Shown here piece by piece: positions 32,026 to 44,937 of a DNA stretch of 64,000 nt. Under the pieces are notes generated by a model. It ran no database searches. It saw only the letters and a list, made by a program, of their open reading frames with translations, and was not told where the DNA came from. Both the position numbers and the translations under genes were made by a program. Origin of the DNA: Brenneria rubrifaciens (GTDB lineage Bacteria > Pseudomonadota > Gammaproteobacteria > Enterobacterales > Enterobacteriaceae); NCBI RefSeq assembly GCF_005484945.1, contig NZ_CP034035.1, positions 2,170,001 through 2,234,000 of the forward strand, given 5' to 3'. Numbering within the stretch: position 1 is the first letter of the stretch; each line of letters opens with the position of its first letter.

Positions 32026-33330
32026 TCAATCTGCCAATTGCGGGAAAGTTTTATGCACGGCGATATAAACCACCATACTGCTCATTGCCCCGTCCAGGGC
32101 AGAAATTGAACTTATCCTAAACAGGTTAAAAAAATCGGGTGACGTTAATAAACTCACAACACTACCGCAAAACCATGCCGCCGCCGCCGCCAAATTCAAA
32201 GCCGGAGATGGGGATATATCCTGTTTTAAGCGCGCTGAATCAAAAATGTAATATTCAACGAGGTAAACACCTGCTATTGGAGAAATAAGTACGCCTAACA
32301 GTGATAGAAACCGGGTGAAATTATTAATCATGCCGTTGTAAGCTAATAACAAACCAACCAATGCGATTAATACAACCAGCACTGGCCGCGATAAAATGCT
32401 TATCACGACAGATAACCCCAAAGATGCAGATACGAGATTGAAACTATTGGTGGTCCATTGAGCAAATATCAGTACCAATATAGCTGACAGCCCCAAGCCT
32501 ATACTGAAAAATACCTCAACCAGATCTTCACTCCCTACCAGATGAGTCAAAATCAAAGCAACCAATATGGTGGAGCTATTACCCAGGAAAAAACCCAAGC
32601 CAGCACCCAATAAAGCATCATTACGGGTTTTCGCATAACGGGAAATATCAGGTGACAACACAGCAGAAACAATCCAGATGGATACCACATAGGAAATAGC
32701 CGTTCCCATGTCGATAGGCTCTTTGATAAGGATGACAGGCGATATAGGAGTACTTGTCGCAGCAAGCACAATGCCCGAGATTATCAGAATCAGCATCAAC
32801 GGCACGCTGAATATACTTAACTTGCCCAATGCTCTGACGCCCCAGACAGCCGTAAGCGCCATTAATACCATACCAAATAACAATATGTGTAAACGCCCAA
32901 AATCCAGTTGATAATGCACCAGTGCTCTTTGCAGCATTACGCTAAAAAAATCGAGCTGAAAAGCAAACCATCCGAGTAAAGAAACCGCAGATAAAATACC
33001 AACTAATTTCCCACCCAAACGGCCAAATACAGAAATACTCAATAACGTCGTGGACAACCCACAGCCATAACCGACATTAGCGCACAATGCTGCCAATATA
33101 CCTAACAACGCCGACCCTATCAGCGTCGCGCTTACCGCCTGAACAAACGGCAATCCCCCGCTCAAAAACGAACCAAGAAACAAACCGGAGATATCGATGC
33201 CGATGGCCAGCCAGATCAAGGCAATAACGTACCAGCGTTTACGCGCTTCGGCGGGCACTGTTTCATACTCATAATCATATAATTGCCGATTTACCTGAGA
33301 TTTTCCTGACGCAGCGCCGCGGTGAGACAT
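32026..33330 (-). CDS. NCS1-family permease (cytosine/purine/hydantoin type)
   Basis: This 434-residue inner-membrane protein has about 12 hydrophobic segments and the CodB-like organisation of the NCS1 family. The N-terminal YEYETVPAEARKRWY leads into the first helix; the segment SAVLSPDISRYAKTRNDAL matches the conserved loop after helix 6. NCS1 permeases carry cytosine, allantoin, hydantoins or similar nitrogenous rings, usually with protons or sodium. It is the first gene of the operon that continues with DUF917 and the HyuA-type gene, so it likely brings in their substrate. It is divergent from the LysR gene, 270 bases away. Confidence 0.86.
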   Translation of the reverse strand: MSHRGAASGKSQVNRQLYDYEYETVPAEARKRWYVIALIWLAIGIDISGLFLGSFLSGGLPFVQAVSATLIGSALLGILAALCANVGYGCGLSTTLLSISVFGRLGGKLVGILSAVSLLGWFAFQLDFFSVMLQRALVHYQLDFGRLHILLFGMVLMALTAVWGVRALGKLSIFSVPLMLILIISGIVLAATSTPISPVILIKEPIDMGTAISYVVSIWIVSAVLSPDISRYAKTRNDALLGAGLGFFLGNSSTILVALILTHLVGSEDLVEVFFSIGLGLSAILVLIFAQWTTNSFNLVSASLGLSVVISILSRPVLVVLIALVGLLLAYNGMINNFTRFLSLLGVLISPIAGVYLVEYYIFDSARLKQDISPSPALNLAAAAAWFCGSVVSLLTSPDFFNLFRISSISALDGAMSSMVVYIAVHKTFPQLAD

Positions 33331-33406
33331 ACCACCCCCATATAATTAAGAAAAATGCTTATTTTACATTGATGATATTTTATAGTGGTCGTGGTATGCC
33401 TCATAG

Positions 33407-33443
33407 AATAATGGCGCTGCTGAATATTAGCAGCGCCATTATT
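33407..33443. repeat. Perfect 15-base inverted repeat in the permease-lysR intergenic region
   Basis: AATAATGGCGCTGCT (33407-33421) is exactly complementary to AGCAGCGCCATTATT (33429-33443) around a 7-base loop. It resembles a bidirectional terminator core but no gene ends near it; it lies between the two divergent starts, 76 bases from the permease start. It would fold in the 5' leader of the permease mRNA if transcription starts upstream of it. Confidence 0.8.
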
Positions 33444-33600
33444 TATGAGAGAGAAGCCCTGATGTGACGCACAAACCACGCTTTTTGTGGTAGCCACATA
33501 CCATGTAGCATGGCAGCAATATAAACAGGAATCATATTTGGTTAATACAGATATATTTTGATGTTAACATTCAAAGATATATTGTAAGTAAGGGAATATT

Positions 33601-34521
33601 ATGCGTTTGGATAAGTTGGAGATCCGCTGGTTAAAGCTCTTTTGCAAAATAGTTGAAAAACAAGGAATTACAAATGCACAAGCCGCAACCGGGTTAAGCC
33701 AGCCGGTACTGAGCCACTATTTGTCCCGACTTGAGGACACGCTCGGGTTAGTGCTCTGTGAACGTGGACGCGGTGGTTTCTCTTTAACGACTGAAGGGGA
33801 ACTTGTCTATCAAGAAGCCCTATCGGTAATCGCTACATTGGATGACTTTGCTAACCGACTGGCAGGAATTAAGAATCAATTAATCGGTGAAGCACGATTA
33901 GGCTGTCTGGATAATACCGTCACGCACCCGGCTAAAGTTGTCTCAAATGCCATTGGAAAACTCTATAATCAAAGCCCGGATGTCGCCGTTGAACTTGAGA
34001 TAGGTGATTATACACCGCTGTCGGAGCGTTTAAAAAACGGCCATATCGACATCATGCTTAGCGTATTACCCGATGATGTTCCACCCGATATAATCTTTCA
34101 GCCCGCTTTTGTTGAACAAAGTTATTTTTACTCTATTGCAGAAAACGCATCTCGTATCGAAAAAGAATGGCGAGACGGTACATTAAATCCGAAAAGATTA
34201 TTGATCGGTGCTCATGCACTTCATGAAATTAGCAAACAACTGGGTCCGGTAGCGAAAAAAGGATTACAGTGCACAGCATGGAATCTTGAAAGCAGTCTAT
34301 TACTCCTGCTGGCAGGGACACACATTGGCTTCCTGCCCGATCACTACGCATCACCGTGGGTTGAAAAAGGGAAACTCATTGCTATCGCTCCCGATCATCT
34401 TAAACTGACCAGTATTTTCTATTTGATAAAAAATACCAAACAGCGCCTAAGTCCGGTAGCAGAAGCGTTATGGAATAATATCATTGAAGCTGGCCAGAGT
34501 TGGCTGGCCAGCTTGAAATAA
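33601..34521 (+). CDS. LysR-family transcriptional regulator
   Basis: The 306-residue protein has the N-terminal LysR helix-turn-helix (about residues 5-65, ITNAQAATGLSQPVLSHYLSRLEDTLG) and a periplasmic-binding-like effector domain from about 90. The spacing is typical. It is divergent from the permease-DUF917-HyuA operon, the classical arrangement for a LysR activator that senses the pathway's substrate. Base composition is more AT-rich than the flanking core genes, in line with an acquired module. Its last codons are inside a strong hairpin and it meets ycaD tail to tail with only 6 bases between. Confidence 0.9.
   Translation: MRLDKLEIRWLKLFCKIVEKQGITNAQAATGLSQPVLSHYLSRLEDTLGLVLCERGRGGFSLTTEGELVYQEALSVIATLDDFANRLAGIKNQLIGEARLGCLDNTVTHPAKVVSNAIGKLYNQSPDVAVELEIGDYTPLSERLKNGHIDIMLSVLPDDVPPDIIFQPAFVEQSYFYSIAENASRIEKEWRDGTLNPKRLLIGAHALHEISKQLGPVAKKGLQCTAWNLESSLLLLLAGTHIGFLPDHYASPWVEKGKLIAIAPDHLKLTSIFYLIKNTKQRLSPVAEALWNNIIEAGQSWLASLK
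34487..34514 (+). terminator. Hairpin overlapping the lysR 3' end
   Basis: AAGCTGGCCA (34487-34496) and TGGCCAGCTT (34505-34514) make a perfect 10-base stem inside the last lysR codons. The stop lies a few bases after it (TGAAATAAAAAG region). It may act as a terminator or 3' barrier between the convergent lysR and ycaD transcripts; the T tract expected of a classical terminator is missing. Confidence 0.5.
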
Positions 34522-34527
34522 AAAGAC

Positions 34528-35679
34528 TCAGGCTGCGGCCAGGGGCGTCGGATGGTGGTCGGCTTTTTTAAGCAGCATGATCAGATAACCCAGCGAAACC
34601 ACGGCAATCAGCACAAACAGCAACCGATCGGAATAAGTTTGCATTAGTACGGCTGCGAGGCTTGGGCCACACAGACTGCCAAGGGTATAACTCAGCAATA
34701 ATGCCTGATTCATTGCCACGAGCTCTTCCGAGCGTACCTTTTCACACGCCCATGACATCGCCACAGGATAAAGAGTAAAACCAGCACATCCAAGCATGAA
34801 CAGTGCAGGCGCCATAGCATAGTGGCTGATACTCAACATCGCGAGGCAGCCAATAATCACCACAAAAACCAATACCCGCAATACCAGCAAGCGGCCATAT
34901 CGATCGGCCATTCGCCCGACGGGCCATTGCCCTGCAATACCTGCGCTAATTAATAGTGCCATCCAATAGCCAACCTGCGCATCACTCATGCCTTGATGTG
35001 AAAGATAAAGTGGCATTAAACCGTACAGCGAACCTAAAATCACCCCGGAAATCACACAGCCGCGCACGCCCAGCCTGGCACTTCGATATTTGAGCATCTG
35101 CCATACATTCACTTGACTCGTCTGAACAGCGGGCCTGGGAATCCGAGTAAACATCAATGGCAATATCGCCAGAATAATTAACGCAGTAACCCAGGTCAAA
35201 ACGCTTAATAACTGCGTTGGCAAAGCGCCGAGCAGCAATTGGCCAATCACGCTGCCAAGATAGTAGGCCATCATATAGGCGGCTAACAACTGTCCGCGCT
35301 GGGAGGGCGCACCGCTGCAAAGCACTGCGCTCTCTACTACGACCCATATCAGCGCACATCCAACCCCGGCCATAAAACGCCAAATTAGCCAACTCCAGAA
35401 ATCAACCGAGATACCCAACCCGATAGTGGCGATACCAAACAACAAGACGGCAAAATAATAACTGTGATTAAATCCGTAACGCCTGATTAACTTACCCGCC
35501 AATAACGTCCCTAGCAGATTGCCACTGAAATAAGATGAGCCAACCATACCCACCTGCCAGATAGGAAGTTGCTGATCATTGAGCCAAAGCGGTACCAGTG
35601 TATTCAATACAGCAATACAGACCGTCAGCAACAGCAGACCGCAGAGCAAACAGCGCACTGGGGAAAAATAAGCAGACAT
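34528..35679 (-). CDS. ycaD: MFS transporter YcaD
   Basis: This 383-residue major facilitator protein has twelve hydrophobic segments and the motif-A-like loop between helices 2 and 3 ([11 protein letters not shown]). It matches E. coli YcaD over its full length, including [17 protein letters not shown] and [17 protein letters not shown]. The substrate is unknown. In E. coli, ycaD also lies between serS and the pfl block. It converges on the lysR gene. Confidence 0.93.
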   Translation of the reverse strand: MSAYFSPVRCLLCGLLLLTVCIAVLNTLVPLWLNDQQLPIWQVGMVGSSYFSGNLLGTLLAGKLIRRYGFNHSYYFAVLLFGIATIGLGISVDFWSWLIWRFMAGVGCALIWVVVESAVLCSGAPSQRGQLLAAYMMAYYLGSVIGQLLLGALPTQLLSVLTWVTALIILAILPLMFTRIPRPAVQTSQVNVWQMLKYRSARLGVRGCVISGVILGSLYGLMPLYLSHQGMSDAQVGYWMALLISAGIAGQWPVGRMADRYGRLLVLRVLVFVVIIGCLAMLSISHYAMAPALFMLGCAGFTLYPVAMSWACEKVRSEELVAMNQALLLSYTLGSLCGPSLAAVLMQTYSDRLLFVLIAVVSLGYLIMLLKKADHHPTPLAAA

Positions 35680-35992
35680 AATGAAATGGATAACCAGACG
35701 ACCAGGAGATGAGTGAGCGCATCATGCCACTGCGTATTTGAAAGTCAATCAGGGCGGAATGAGAGAAACAGGTTGCACAAACACATTGATTTGAATAATT
35801 AATCAATGAAACGTCGACACCTATCGCCCGCAAATGAAAGCCATTTATATGATGATGATTTTAAATATATTTGGCAGATAAAACAGAGTTCAAAACAGCC
35901 GGATGAAGCTGAAAAATAAATTTCTCGATTAAAAAATATTGCCGAGCCATACGTAAAAAAAGCGCCAACAGGCGCTTTTAATGAGAAAATAT
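35680..35992 (-). promoter_or_regulatory. ycaD upstream region with palindrome
   Basis: These 313 bases between ycaD and serS hold no gene. CATTGATT (35784-35791) and AATCAATG (35801-35808) form a perfect palindrome with a 9-base centre, about 105 bases upstream of the ycaD start, possibly an operator. The serS terminator lies at the distal end. Confidence 0.45.
35956..35980 (-). terminator. serS terminator
   Basis: On the minus strand AAAAGCGCC and GGCGCTTTT pair around a TGTT loop and the T run continues as TTTTTT. It lies 13 bases beyond the serS stop. Confidence 0.88.
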
Positions 35993-37339
<1,347 letters not shown>

Positions 37340-37394
37340 TCACACTTCACCGGGTTGCTGAAAATGTCGCGTTAACCTTACCGCAACGCTTAGT

Positions 37395-38738
37395 TCAGCG
37401 GTAGCGTTTTGTCGGGCTATTTTGATCCTGGGCCGAGAGCCAGGCGAGCTTTTCACCAATTTTACCTTCAAGCCCACGCGATGACGGGGTGTAGTAACGA
37501 GTTTGCGCCATTTCCGGCGGAAAATAGTTCTCTCCGGCAGCATAAGCGTTGGGTTCATCATGCGCATAGCGGTACTCTGCCCCAAGCCCCATTTCCTTCA
37601 TCAGGCGAGTGGGCGCATTGCGCAAATGTTCGGGAACATCGTGATCCGGTTTTTCGCGTGCATCATGCATCGCAGCCTTAAAAGCGGTATAGACCGCGTT
37701 ACTTTTTGGTGCACACGCCAGATAAACAATAGCCTGCGCAATGGCTCTTTCCCCTTCTGCCGGCCCTACGCGGGTAAAACAATCCCACGCGGCGATAGCA
37801 ACCTGCATTCCCCTGGGATCGGCATTTCCGACATCCTCGGAGGCAATCGCCAATAGGCGACGGGCCACATAAAGCGGATCGCCACCTGCCGTGATAATGC
37901 GCGCATACCAATAGAGGGCGGCATCCGGCGCCGATCCCCTGACCGATTTATGCAAAGCTGAAATCAGGTCGTAATAACGATCGCCTTTATTATCGAAGCG
38001 AGCGCTCCGTTCACCAGACACTTCTTTAAGCAGCGATGGCGTCAATGTACGGTTACCTTGCTCATCTACCTCCGCCATATCCGCCATCATTTCCAAGCTG
38101 TTCAGCGCCCTTCTGGCATCGCCATTGACCAGTTCGGCCAGCAAACGGCGGGTTTCATCCGGTAGAACAATATTCTGTCCGCCATAGCCTCGCTCACGGT
38201 CTTCCATCGCTTGCCGCAGTACCTGTTCAATATCTTCTGCCGTAAGCGCTTTCAGTAAATACACTCGGGCGCGGGATAACAGTGCGGAATTGAGCTCAAA
38301 AGACGGATTTTCCGTTGTCGCGCCAATGAACGTGATCGTGCCATCTTCAATATGCGGTAAAAAAGCATCCTGTTGACTTTTATTGAATCGATGAACTTCG
38401 TCAACAAACAAAATCGTCCGACGACCTGCATTACAGTTCTGCCGCGCTCGTTCGATCGCTTCACGAATTTCTTTGATACCGGATGTCACCGCCGAGATCC
38501 GCTCAACATCAGCCTGTCCATAACGACCGATTAATTCTGCCAGCGTCGTTTTCCCCGTACCTGGCGGCCCCCATAGAATCATCGAATGGAGTTGGCCGGC
38601 TTGAATCGCACGTGGCAGAGGTTTACCCGTTCCAAGCAAATGCTGTTGGCCTATATACTGGTCCAGTGTCGCTGGCCGCATACGTGCGGCCAGGGGCTGG
38701 AATGCACTGTGGGAAAAATCCAGTGACAGATTGCTCAC
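37395..38738 (-). CDS. rarA: Replication-associated recombination protein A (AAA+ ATPase)
   Basis: RarA (MgsA) acts at stalled replication forks and belongs to the clamp-loader-like AAA+ family. Walker A GPPGTGKT is at residues 57-64, Walker [11 protein letters not shown] follows near 115-124, and the sensor segment is [11 protein letters not shown]. The C-terminal tetramerisation domain covers about 260-447. The length of 447 equals that of E. coli RarA. It starts 8 bases after the lolA stop and belongs to the lolA-rarA-serS string. Confidence 0.97.
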   Translation of the reverse strand: MSNLSLDFSHSAFQPLAARMRPATLDQYIGQQHLLGTGKPLPRAIQAGQLHSMILWGPPGTGKTTLAELIGRYGQADVERISAVTSGIKEIREAIERARQNCNAGRRTILFVDEVHRFNKSQQDAFLPHIEDGTITFIGATTENPSFELNSALLSRARVYLLKALTAEDIEQVLRQAMEDRERGYGGQNIVLPDETRRLLAELVNGDARRALNSLEMMADMAEVDEQGNRTLTPSLLKEVSGERSARFDNKGDRYYDLISALHKSVRGSAPDAALYWYARIITAGGDPLYVARRLLAIASEDVGNADPRGMQVAIAAWDCFTRVGPAEGERAIAQAIVYLACAPKSNAVYTAFKAAMHDAREKPDHDVPEHLRNAPTRLMKEMGLGAEYRYAHDEPNAYAAGENYFPPEMAQTRYYTPSSRGLEGKIGEKLAWLSAQDQNSPTKRYR

Positions 38739-38745
38739 TCAGACC

Positions 38746-39360
38746 TCACTGACGCTGATCATCCAGCGTCACCCCTTTCGGTGGAGTAAAGGTAAATTTC
38801 GCTGAATCAACCGCGCTATTTTGCTGATTTTTCAGCACGTAGGTACTGCGCTGCCCGTCTTGCTCCGTTGCGGTGAATGTCTTGATCGTTCCGCTCGACG
38901 TCACGCTAATCGCAAACTGTTTCAGATTCCCGTTGGCAGACCTCGGCGTCAACTCAAAATCGTCACCACTCTGCCGCACCGCGTATTTGTCCCAATCGCC
39001 GGCATCATTACGGGTAATTAGCATAAACGGCGTATTGCCTGTCGCATCTTTTAACCAGGTCGCCGTTACTTGCTCAACAAACGGATTGTAAAACCACAGC
39101 GTTTTACCATCAGAAACCAATACGCTTTCATCTGGAGAAGTCGTTTTCCAGTTAAACAGATTAGGACGTTTCAACCACAGTTCACCTTCACCCTCCTGCA
39201 CGGTGGCGCCATCCGCACTGGTCACCGTCTGGCTAAAACTAGCATGAAAACTGTTTACCTTATTGAGACGGTTTTGCAAATCCCCGGCTGCATCGGCATA
39301 GACTGCGGTTGATGCCACTCCCGACATCAGACAACAAGCGACTAACCATTTCTTCATCAT
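38746..39360 (-). CDS. lolA: Outer-membrane lipoprotein carrier LolA
   Basis: LolA is the periplasmic chaperone that takes lipoproteins from LolCDE to LolB. The mature protein follows a Sec signal peptide with a basic start (MMKK), a hydrophobic core and an Ala-x-Ala-type cleavage site before [10 protein letters not shown] (about residue 22-23). Conserved segments are FHASFSQTV and [14 protein letters not shown], the latter carrying the hydrophobic-cavity region. AAGGA lies 6 bases before the first of two tandem ATGs (39360 and 39357); either gives the same mature protein. The longer open frame to 39444 has no similarity. Confidence 0.96.
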   Translation of the reverse strand: MMKKWLVACCLMSGVASTAVYADAAGDLQNRLNKVNSFHASFSQTVTSADGATVQEGEGELWLKRPNLFNWKTTSPDESVLVSDGKTLWFYNPFVEQVTATWLKDATGNTPFMLITRNDAGDWDKYAVRQSGDDFELTPRSANGNLKQFAISVTSSGTIKTFTATEQDGQRSTYVLKNQQNSAVDSAKFTFTPPKGVTLDDQRQ

Positions 39361-39536
39361 ACAAAATCCTTCGAATTTTCTGATATCACGCACCATCATG
39401 GTGAAGCCATCAGACCGTTTGCGTGGTCGATACGTTATAGCCAAAGCGACTCGGACAGTGATAGGGAAAATCGTCTGTTAATGGCGGTTTTTACGCTTCT
39501 TTGCATAAGAACGGCAAACGCAGTCCTTATCTATTT

Positions 39537-42500
39537 TTACTCTATTGGCGGCGGAGCCAACACTTCCCGGTTACCGTTGTGGCCCGGTGAACTGACAATC
39601 CCTTGCGCTTCCATCTGTTCAACGATTCGCGCGGCGCGATTATAGCCAATACGGAACTGTCGCTGCACCCCGGAGATAGACGCCCGGCGTTTATCGACAA
39701 CAAATGCAACCGCTTGATCAAACAAGGGATCGAGTTCCTCATCACCATCCAGGCCCAAGCTGCCGCCTTCCCCTTCATCACTGCCGCTGACGATATTATC
39801 GATATATTGGGGTCTTCCGCGGGCTTTCCAATCCTGAACCACCGCATGCACTTCCTGATCGCGGACAAAAGCGCCATGAACGCGTACAGGTATGGATGAG
39901 TTGGGCGCCATGTAGAGCATATCCCCCATCCCCAGCAAGGATTCCGCGCCGCCCTGATCGAGAATGGTACGCGAGTCTATCTTGCTCGATACGGTAAACG
40001 CGATACGAGTCGGGATGTTCGCTTTGATAAGACCGGTAATAACATCCACCGAAGGGCGCTGTGTCGCCAACACCAGATGGATACCGGCAGCGCGGGCTTT
40101 CTGCGCCAGTCTGGCGATCAGCTCTTCAACCTTCTTGCCGACCGCCATCATTAGATCGGCAAATTCGTCGACCATCACCACGATATACGGTAGTTTTTCC
40201 AATACCGGTGGCGTCATATCCATGCTATCGCCTGGCTTCCAGAAAGGATCGGGGATCGGACGTCCCATCGCCTCCGCTTCCCTGACCCGATCGTTATACC
40301 CGGACAGATTACGAACCCCCAGCGCCGACATCAGTTTATAGCGACGTTCCATTTCACCCACACACCAACGCAATGCATTAGCGGCGTCTTTCATATCCGT
40401 CACCACTTCCGTCAGCAGATGAGGGATACCCTCATAAACGGAAAGCTCCAGCATTTTCGGGTCGATCATGATGAAACGCACATCTTCCGGCGTCGCTTTA
40501 TACAGCATGCTGAGAATCATCGCGTTGACGCCGACCGACTTACCGGAACCTGTCGTACCGGCAACCAGCAAATGCGGCATTTTCGCAAGATCAGCAACCA
40601 CCGGTTCCCCGGCAATGTCTTTACCCAACACGATAGTCAGCGGCGATGCGCTTTCACGGAAACGCGCGCAATCCAACACCTCCCGCAGATAAACCGTTTG
40701 CCGATGCTGGTTCGGCAATTCCAAACCTACAAAGGTTTTTCCCGGGATCACTTCGACAATACGCACTGCAACCACGGACAAGGAGCGCGCCAAATCACGT
40801 GACAAATTGGAGATACGCGCCGCTTTCACGCCAGGCGCAAGATCCAGTTCATAGCGGGTAATCACCGGGCCGGGATAGTGATCGACAACATCGGCTTTTA
40901 CCCGGAAATCCGCTAGCCGGGCTTCAATCAAACGGGCGGTTTGCTCAAGCGCAAAATTGTCTATCGGCGCTTCGCTGGCTGGCGGGGCCGTTAATAAATC
41001 CAATGTCGGCAGCGGCGTCGTCGGTTTTTGCAAAGGCTGATCGTTGCGCATCAGGAAAGGATGAATCAGGCTATCCATAATGGGCGCGCGTGCGGGGGAT
41101 TGTTCTTCCTGCGGCGCGGGCATTGACGGCTCTGCGCTGGATTCGGCCGCATCCTCATCTTCTTCCTGTGCCGGTTCCGCATGGTCTTCCTGCTGCGGTT
41201 GATCTTCGCCATAGCGCTGGCGTTGCTGTGCGATGTATTGCTGCTGCAATGCCGCCTCCTGCAACGCGATATCATCCTGATCGTCCGAGTCATTGTTCTC
41301 ACCCGGCTCATTTGGGGATTGGGACAGCTTTGCCTGCTGTTCCGCCAACCGCTGTGAGGGCAATTTGATTCCGTAGGAGGCCAGTTCACGACGCGTCGGA
41401 ATACGCACCGGATTCGGACGAGGCAGTTCCGGGCCGGCACCTTGTTTCATCTTCGGATTCTCATCCTCCGTCGCGCCGACGGCAGGCATGAAGGTATTGT
41501 TTACCTTGTATGAAGCCGCGCTTACCGCCGCCGCATCCGTCAGACCTGACCTAAGTTCATCAGGCGGCGATGCGACTGGCTGGATGACTGGCGGCATATC
41601 GTCGCTACCGTACGGCGTATACGCATCGGCACGGTCGTGATGATTATCCGAAGTGGAAGGCAGTTCAAACGAATATAACGGCGGATTCATTGAGGAGCCC
41701 CGATCGATCTTCTGCTGTGCCGCGAGCAGTTGCTCTGCTGAGGGAGACGTGGGTTGCCCCAGCGTCATTGGCGCAATTTCAGCAGATATCTGAGACGTCG
41801 AATCTCCCGCGGTTATATTTTCAGGCTTGGTATTAGCCGCCGTCAGGATTTGCGCCACTGATGGGGCAGAAAAAAGCGCGTCATCATCGGCATTTGCCGC
41901 TAGCGCCGGAGAACCCGGCGGTTCAGGCATTTCCACTTCAGTCGAAGATTCAAGGACATCACGATCGTCTTCATCACGACGCGAGCGATTAGACATAAAG
42001 GTCAAACAACCTAAAACGCCAGCGCCTATTTTTTCCGCAATCGTCAACCACGACCAACCGGTGAACAGCGTCAATCCCGCCGCCCAGACACACAAAAGAA
42101 TCAAGGTGGCGCCCATGCTGTTAAAACGGGGAATCATGGAACTGCTCAGTAAGCTTCCCAATACACCGCCGGAAGCAAAATAGTAGAGATCGTCAACATT
42201 CAACGCGGCCAGACCGCAAGAGGTGAGAATCAGCGCCAGTGCACCAATCAGGCGCAATGAAAGGGTGAAATAGTCAATGACATTCTGATTATCGCGCTGA
42301 CAGAACGCCGCCCAGCACAGGGATAACATGATGGGGGGAATGGCATAAGCCAGCACGCCAAAAATGAACAACAGGGTATCGGCAAGCCAAGCGCCAGCCA
42401 CACCGCCAAAATTATGAATAGGCTCATGCCAGGCAGTTTGTGACCAACTGGGATCGGAAGGGCTGAAGCTGAGCAACGCGACACCGAGATAGAGGGCAAA

Positions 42501-42596
42501 AAGCGCCACGACGATCAATATCGCTTCAAGCAAACGACGAGTACCGCTGAGTTTTTTCAGGGTAATATCTTTATCTTCTGTATATTCCTGGCTCAA
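39537..42596 (-). CDS. ftsK: DNA translocase FtsK
   Basis: FtsK anchors at the septum and pumps chromosome ends toward dif, activating XerCD. The 1019-residue protein has four N-terminal membrane helices (about residues 20-190) and a Pro/Gln/Glu-rich linker (about 200-540). The RecA-like motor carries Walker A GTTGSGKS near residue 685 and [15 protein letters not shown] as Walker B. The last ~65 residues are the winged-helix gamma domain that reads KOPS ([22 protein letters not shown]). The start is TTG at 42596 with GGAGAG 4-6 bases upstream, giving the conserved [15 protein letters not shown]. An ATG at 42707 would add 37 unconserved residues and pass through an intergenic hairpin. The linker is much shorter than in E. 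coli (1329 residues in all). Confidence 0.96.
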   Translation of the reverse strand: MSQEYTEDKDITLKKLSGTRRLLEAILIVVALFALYLGVALLSFSPSDPSWSQTAWHEPIHNFGGVAGAWLADTLLFIFGVLAYAIPPIMLSLCWAAFCQRDNQNVIDYFTLSLRLIGALALILTSCGLAALNVDDLYYFASGGVLGSLLSSSMIPRFNSMGATLILLCVWAAGLTLFTGWSWLTIAEKIGAGVLGCLTFMSNRSRRDEDDRDVLESSTEVEMPEPPGSPALAANADDDALFSAPSVAQILTAANTKPENITAGDSTSQISAEIAPMTLGQPTSPSAEQLLAAQQKIDRGSSMNPPLYSFELPSTSDNHHDRADAYTPYGSDDMPPVIQPVASPPDELRSGLTDAAAVSAASYKVNNTFMPAVGATEDENPKMKQGAGPELPRPNPVRIPTRRELASYGIKLPSQRLAEQQAKLSQSPNEPGENNDSDDQDDIALQEAALQQQYIAQQRQRYGEDQPQQEDHAEPAQEEDEDAAESSAEPSMPAPQEEQSPARAPIMDSLIHPFLMRNDQPLQKPTTPLPTLDLLTAPPASEAPIDNFALEQTARLIEARLADFRVKADVVDHYPGPVITRYELDLAPGVKAARISNLSRDLARSLSVVAVRIVEVIPGKTFVGLELPNQHRQTVYLREVLDCARFRESASPLTIVLGKDIAGEPVVADLAKMPHLLVAGTTGSGKSVGVNAMILSMLYKATPEDVRFIMIDPKMLELSVYEGIPHLLTEVVTDMKDAANALRWCVGEMERRYKLMSALGVRNLSGYNDRVREAEAMGRPIPDPFWKPGDSMDMTPPVLEKLPYIVVMVDEFADLMMAVGKKVEELIARLAQKARAAGIHLVLATQRPSVDVITGLIKANIPTRIAFTVSSKIDSRTILDQGGAESLLGMGDMLYMAPNSSIPVRVHGAFVRDQEVHAVVQDWKARGRPQYIDNIVSGSDEGEGGSLGLDGDEELDPLFDQAVAFVVDKRRASISGVQRQFRIGYNRAARIVEQMEAQGIVSSPGHNGNREVLAPPPIE

Positions 42597-42630
42597 GTGT
42601 CTCTCCAGGGCCTGTAAAGGTTTATGACAA

Positions 42631-42653
42631 AGCGCCGAGAAAAACCCGGCGCT
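42631..42653 (-). terminator. Hairpin between lrp and ftsK
   Basis: On the minus strand AGCGCCG and CGGCGCT pair around GGTTTTTCT, followed by TTGTC. It could act as a weak lrp terminator or RNA processing site 59 bases after the lrp stop. Its position supports the downstream TTG as the true ftsK start. Confidence 0.6.
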
Positions 42654-42711
42654 GGAACTGTATAAATTCACAGGAGTGTAGCTGAATTTATCGGGTTTTG
42701 CATCCATGCTT

Positions 42712-43206
42712 TTATCGTGTCTTAATGACCAGCCGATTGCTTTGCTTAACTTCTTCCATCACCACATAGGTACGCGTATCGTTAACGCCTGGGAGACGCA
42801 GCAACGTCTCGCCCAACAGCTTACGGTAAGCGGACATATCCGGCACACGCGTTTTCAGCAGATAGTCAAAGTCACCGGAAACCAGATGACACTCCTGAAT
42901 TTCCTCCAGCTTTTGCACCGCCGCATTGAATTGCTCAAAGACATCCGGCGCACCGCGGTTTAGCGTGATTTCAACGAACACCAGCAGCGAGGCATCCAGA
43001 TAATGTGGATTGAGCAGCGCAGTATAGCCGTTGATGAAACCTTGTCTCTCCAGACGGCGCACGCGCTCCAGACAAGGCGTCGGCGACAGTCCTACCCGTT
43101 TGGAAAGCTCGACGTTGGAAATCCGTCCATCTTTTTGCAATTCGTTCAGAATATTACGATCGATACGATCAAGATCTTTTCCTGGTCGTTTTTTAGTGTC
43201 TACCAT
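42712..43206 (-). CDS. lrp: Leucine-responsive regulatory protein
   Basis: Lrp is a global regulator of amino-acid metabolism, transport and pili that responds to leucine. The 164-residue protein has an N-terminal helix-turn-helix (about residues 15-60, [20 protein letters not shown]) and the RAM effector-binding domain (about 70-155). It is nearly identical to remembered E. coli Lrp. It is divergent from trxB across an unusually long 528-base gap and upstream of ftsK. Confidence 0.98.
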   Translation of the reverse strand: MVDTKKRPGKDLDRIDRNILNELQKDGRISNVELSKRVGLSPTPCLERVRRLERQGFINGYTALLNPHYLDASLLVFVEITLNRGAPDVFEQFNAAVQKLEEIQECHLVSGDFDYLLKTRVPDMSAYRKLLGETLLRLPGVNDTRTYVVMEEVKQSNRLVIKTR

Positions 43207-44697
<1,491 letters not shown>

Positions 44698-44708
44698 CCC
44701 CCACTTCC

Positions 44709-44751
44709 TGCATCCGGGCGGCGTTTCTCTTTCCCGGATGCATTTTCCTTT
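44709..44751 (+). terminator. trxB terminator
   Basis: TGCATCCGGG (44709-44718) pairs perfectly with CCCGGATGCA (44733-44742) across a 14-base loop and is followed by TTTTCCTTTTT. Confidence 0.85.
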
Positions 44752-44937
44752 TTACGATTGCCAACACGCAAAAATTGATCGCGCTCCCTATTTCACGCTT
44801 CCTTTTGATTTGCAGCCCGTTGCTGTCGAGGTAACATGGCGGCATTCTGAGTGTCAGCGGACCAGCTTGTTAAGTAACAGTTATATAAGCGTCATTTCCA
44901 TTAACACTCTTCATGCAATACGACGACCTGGTGCCTG

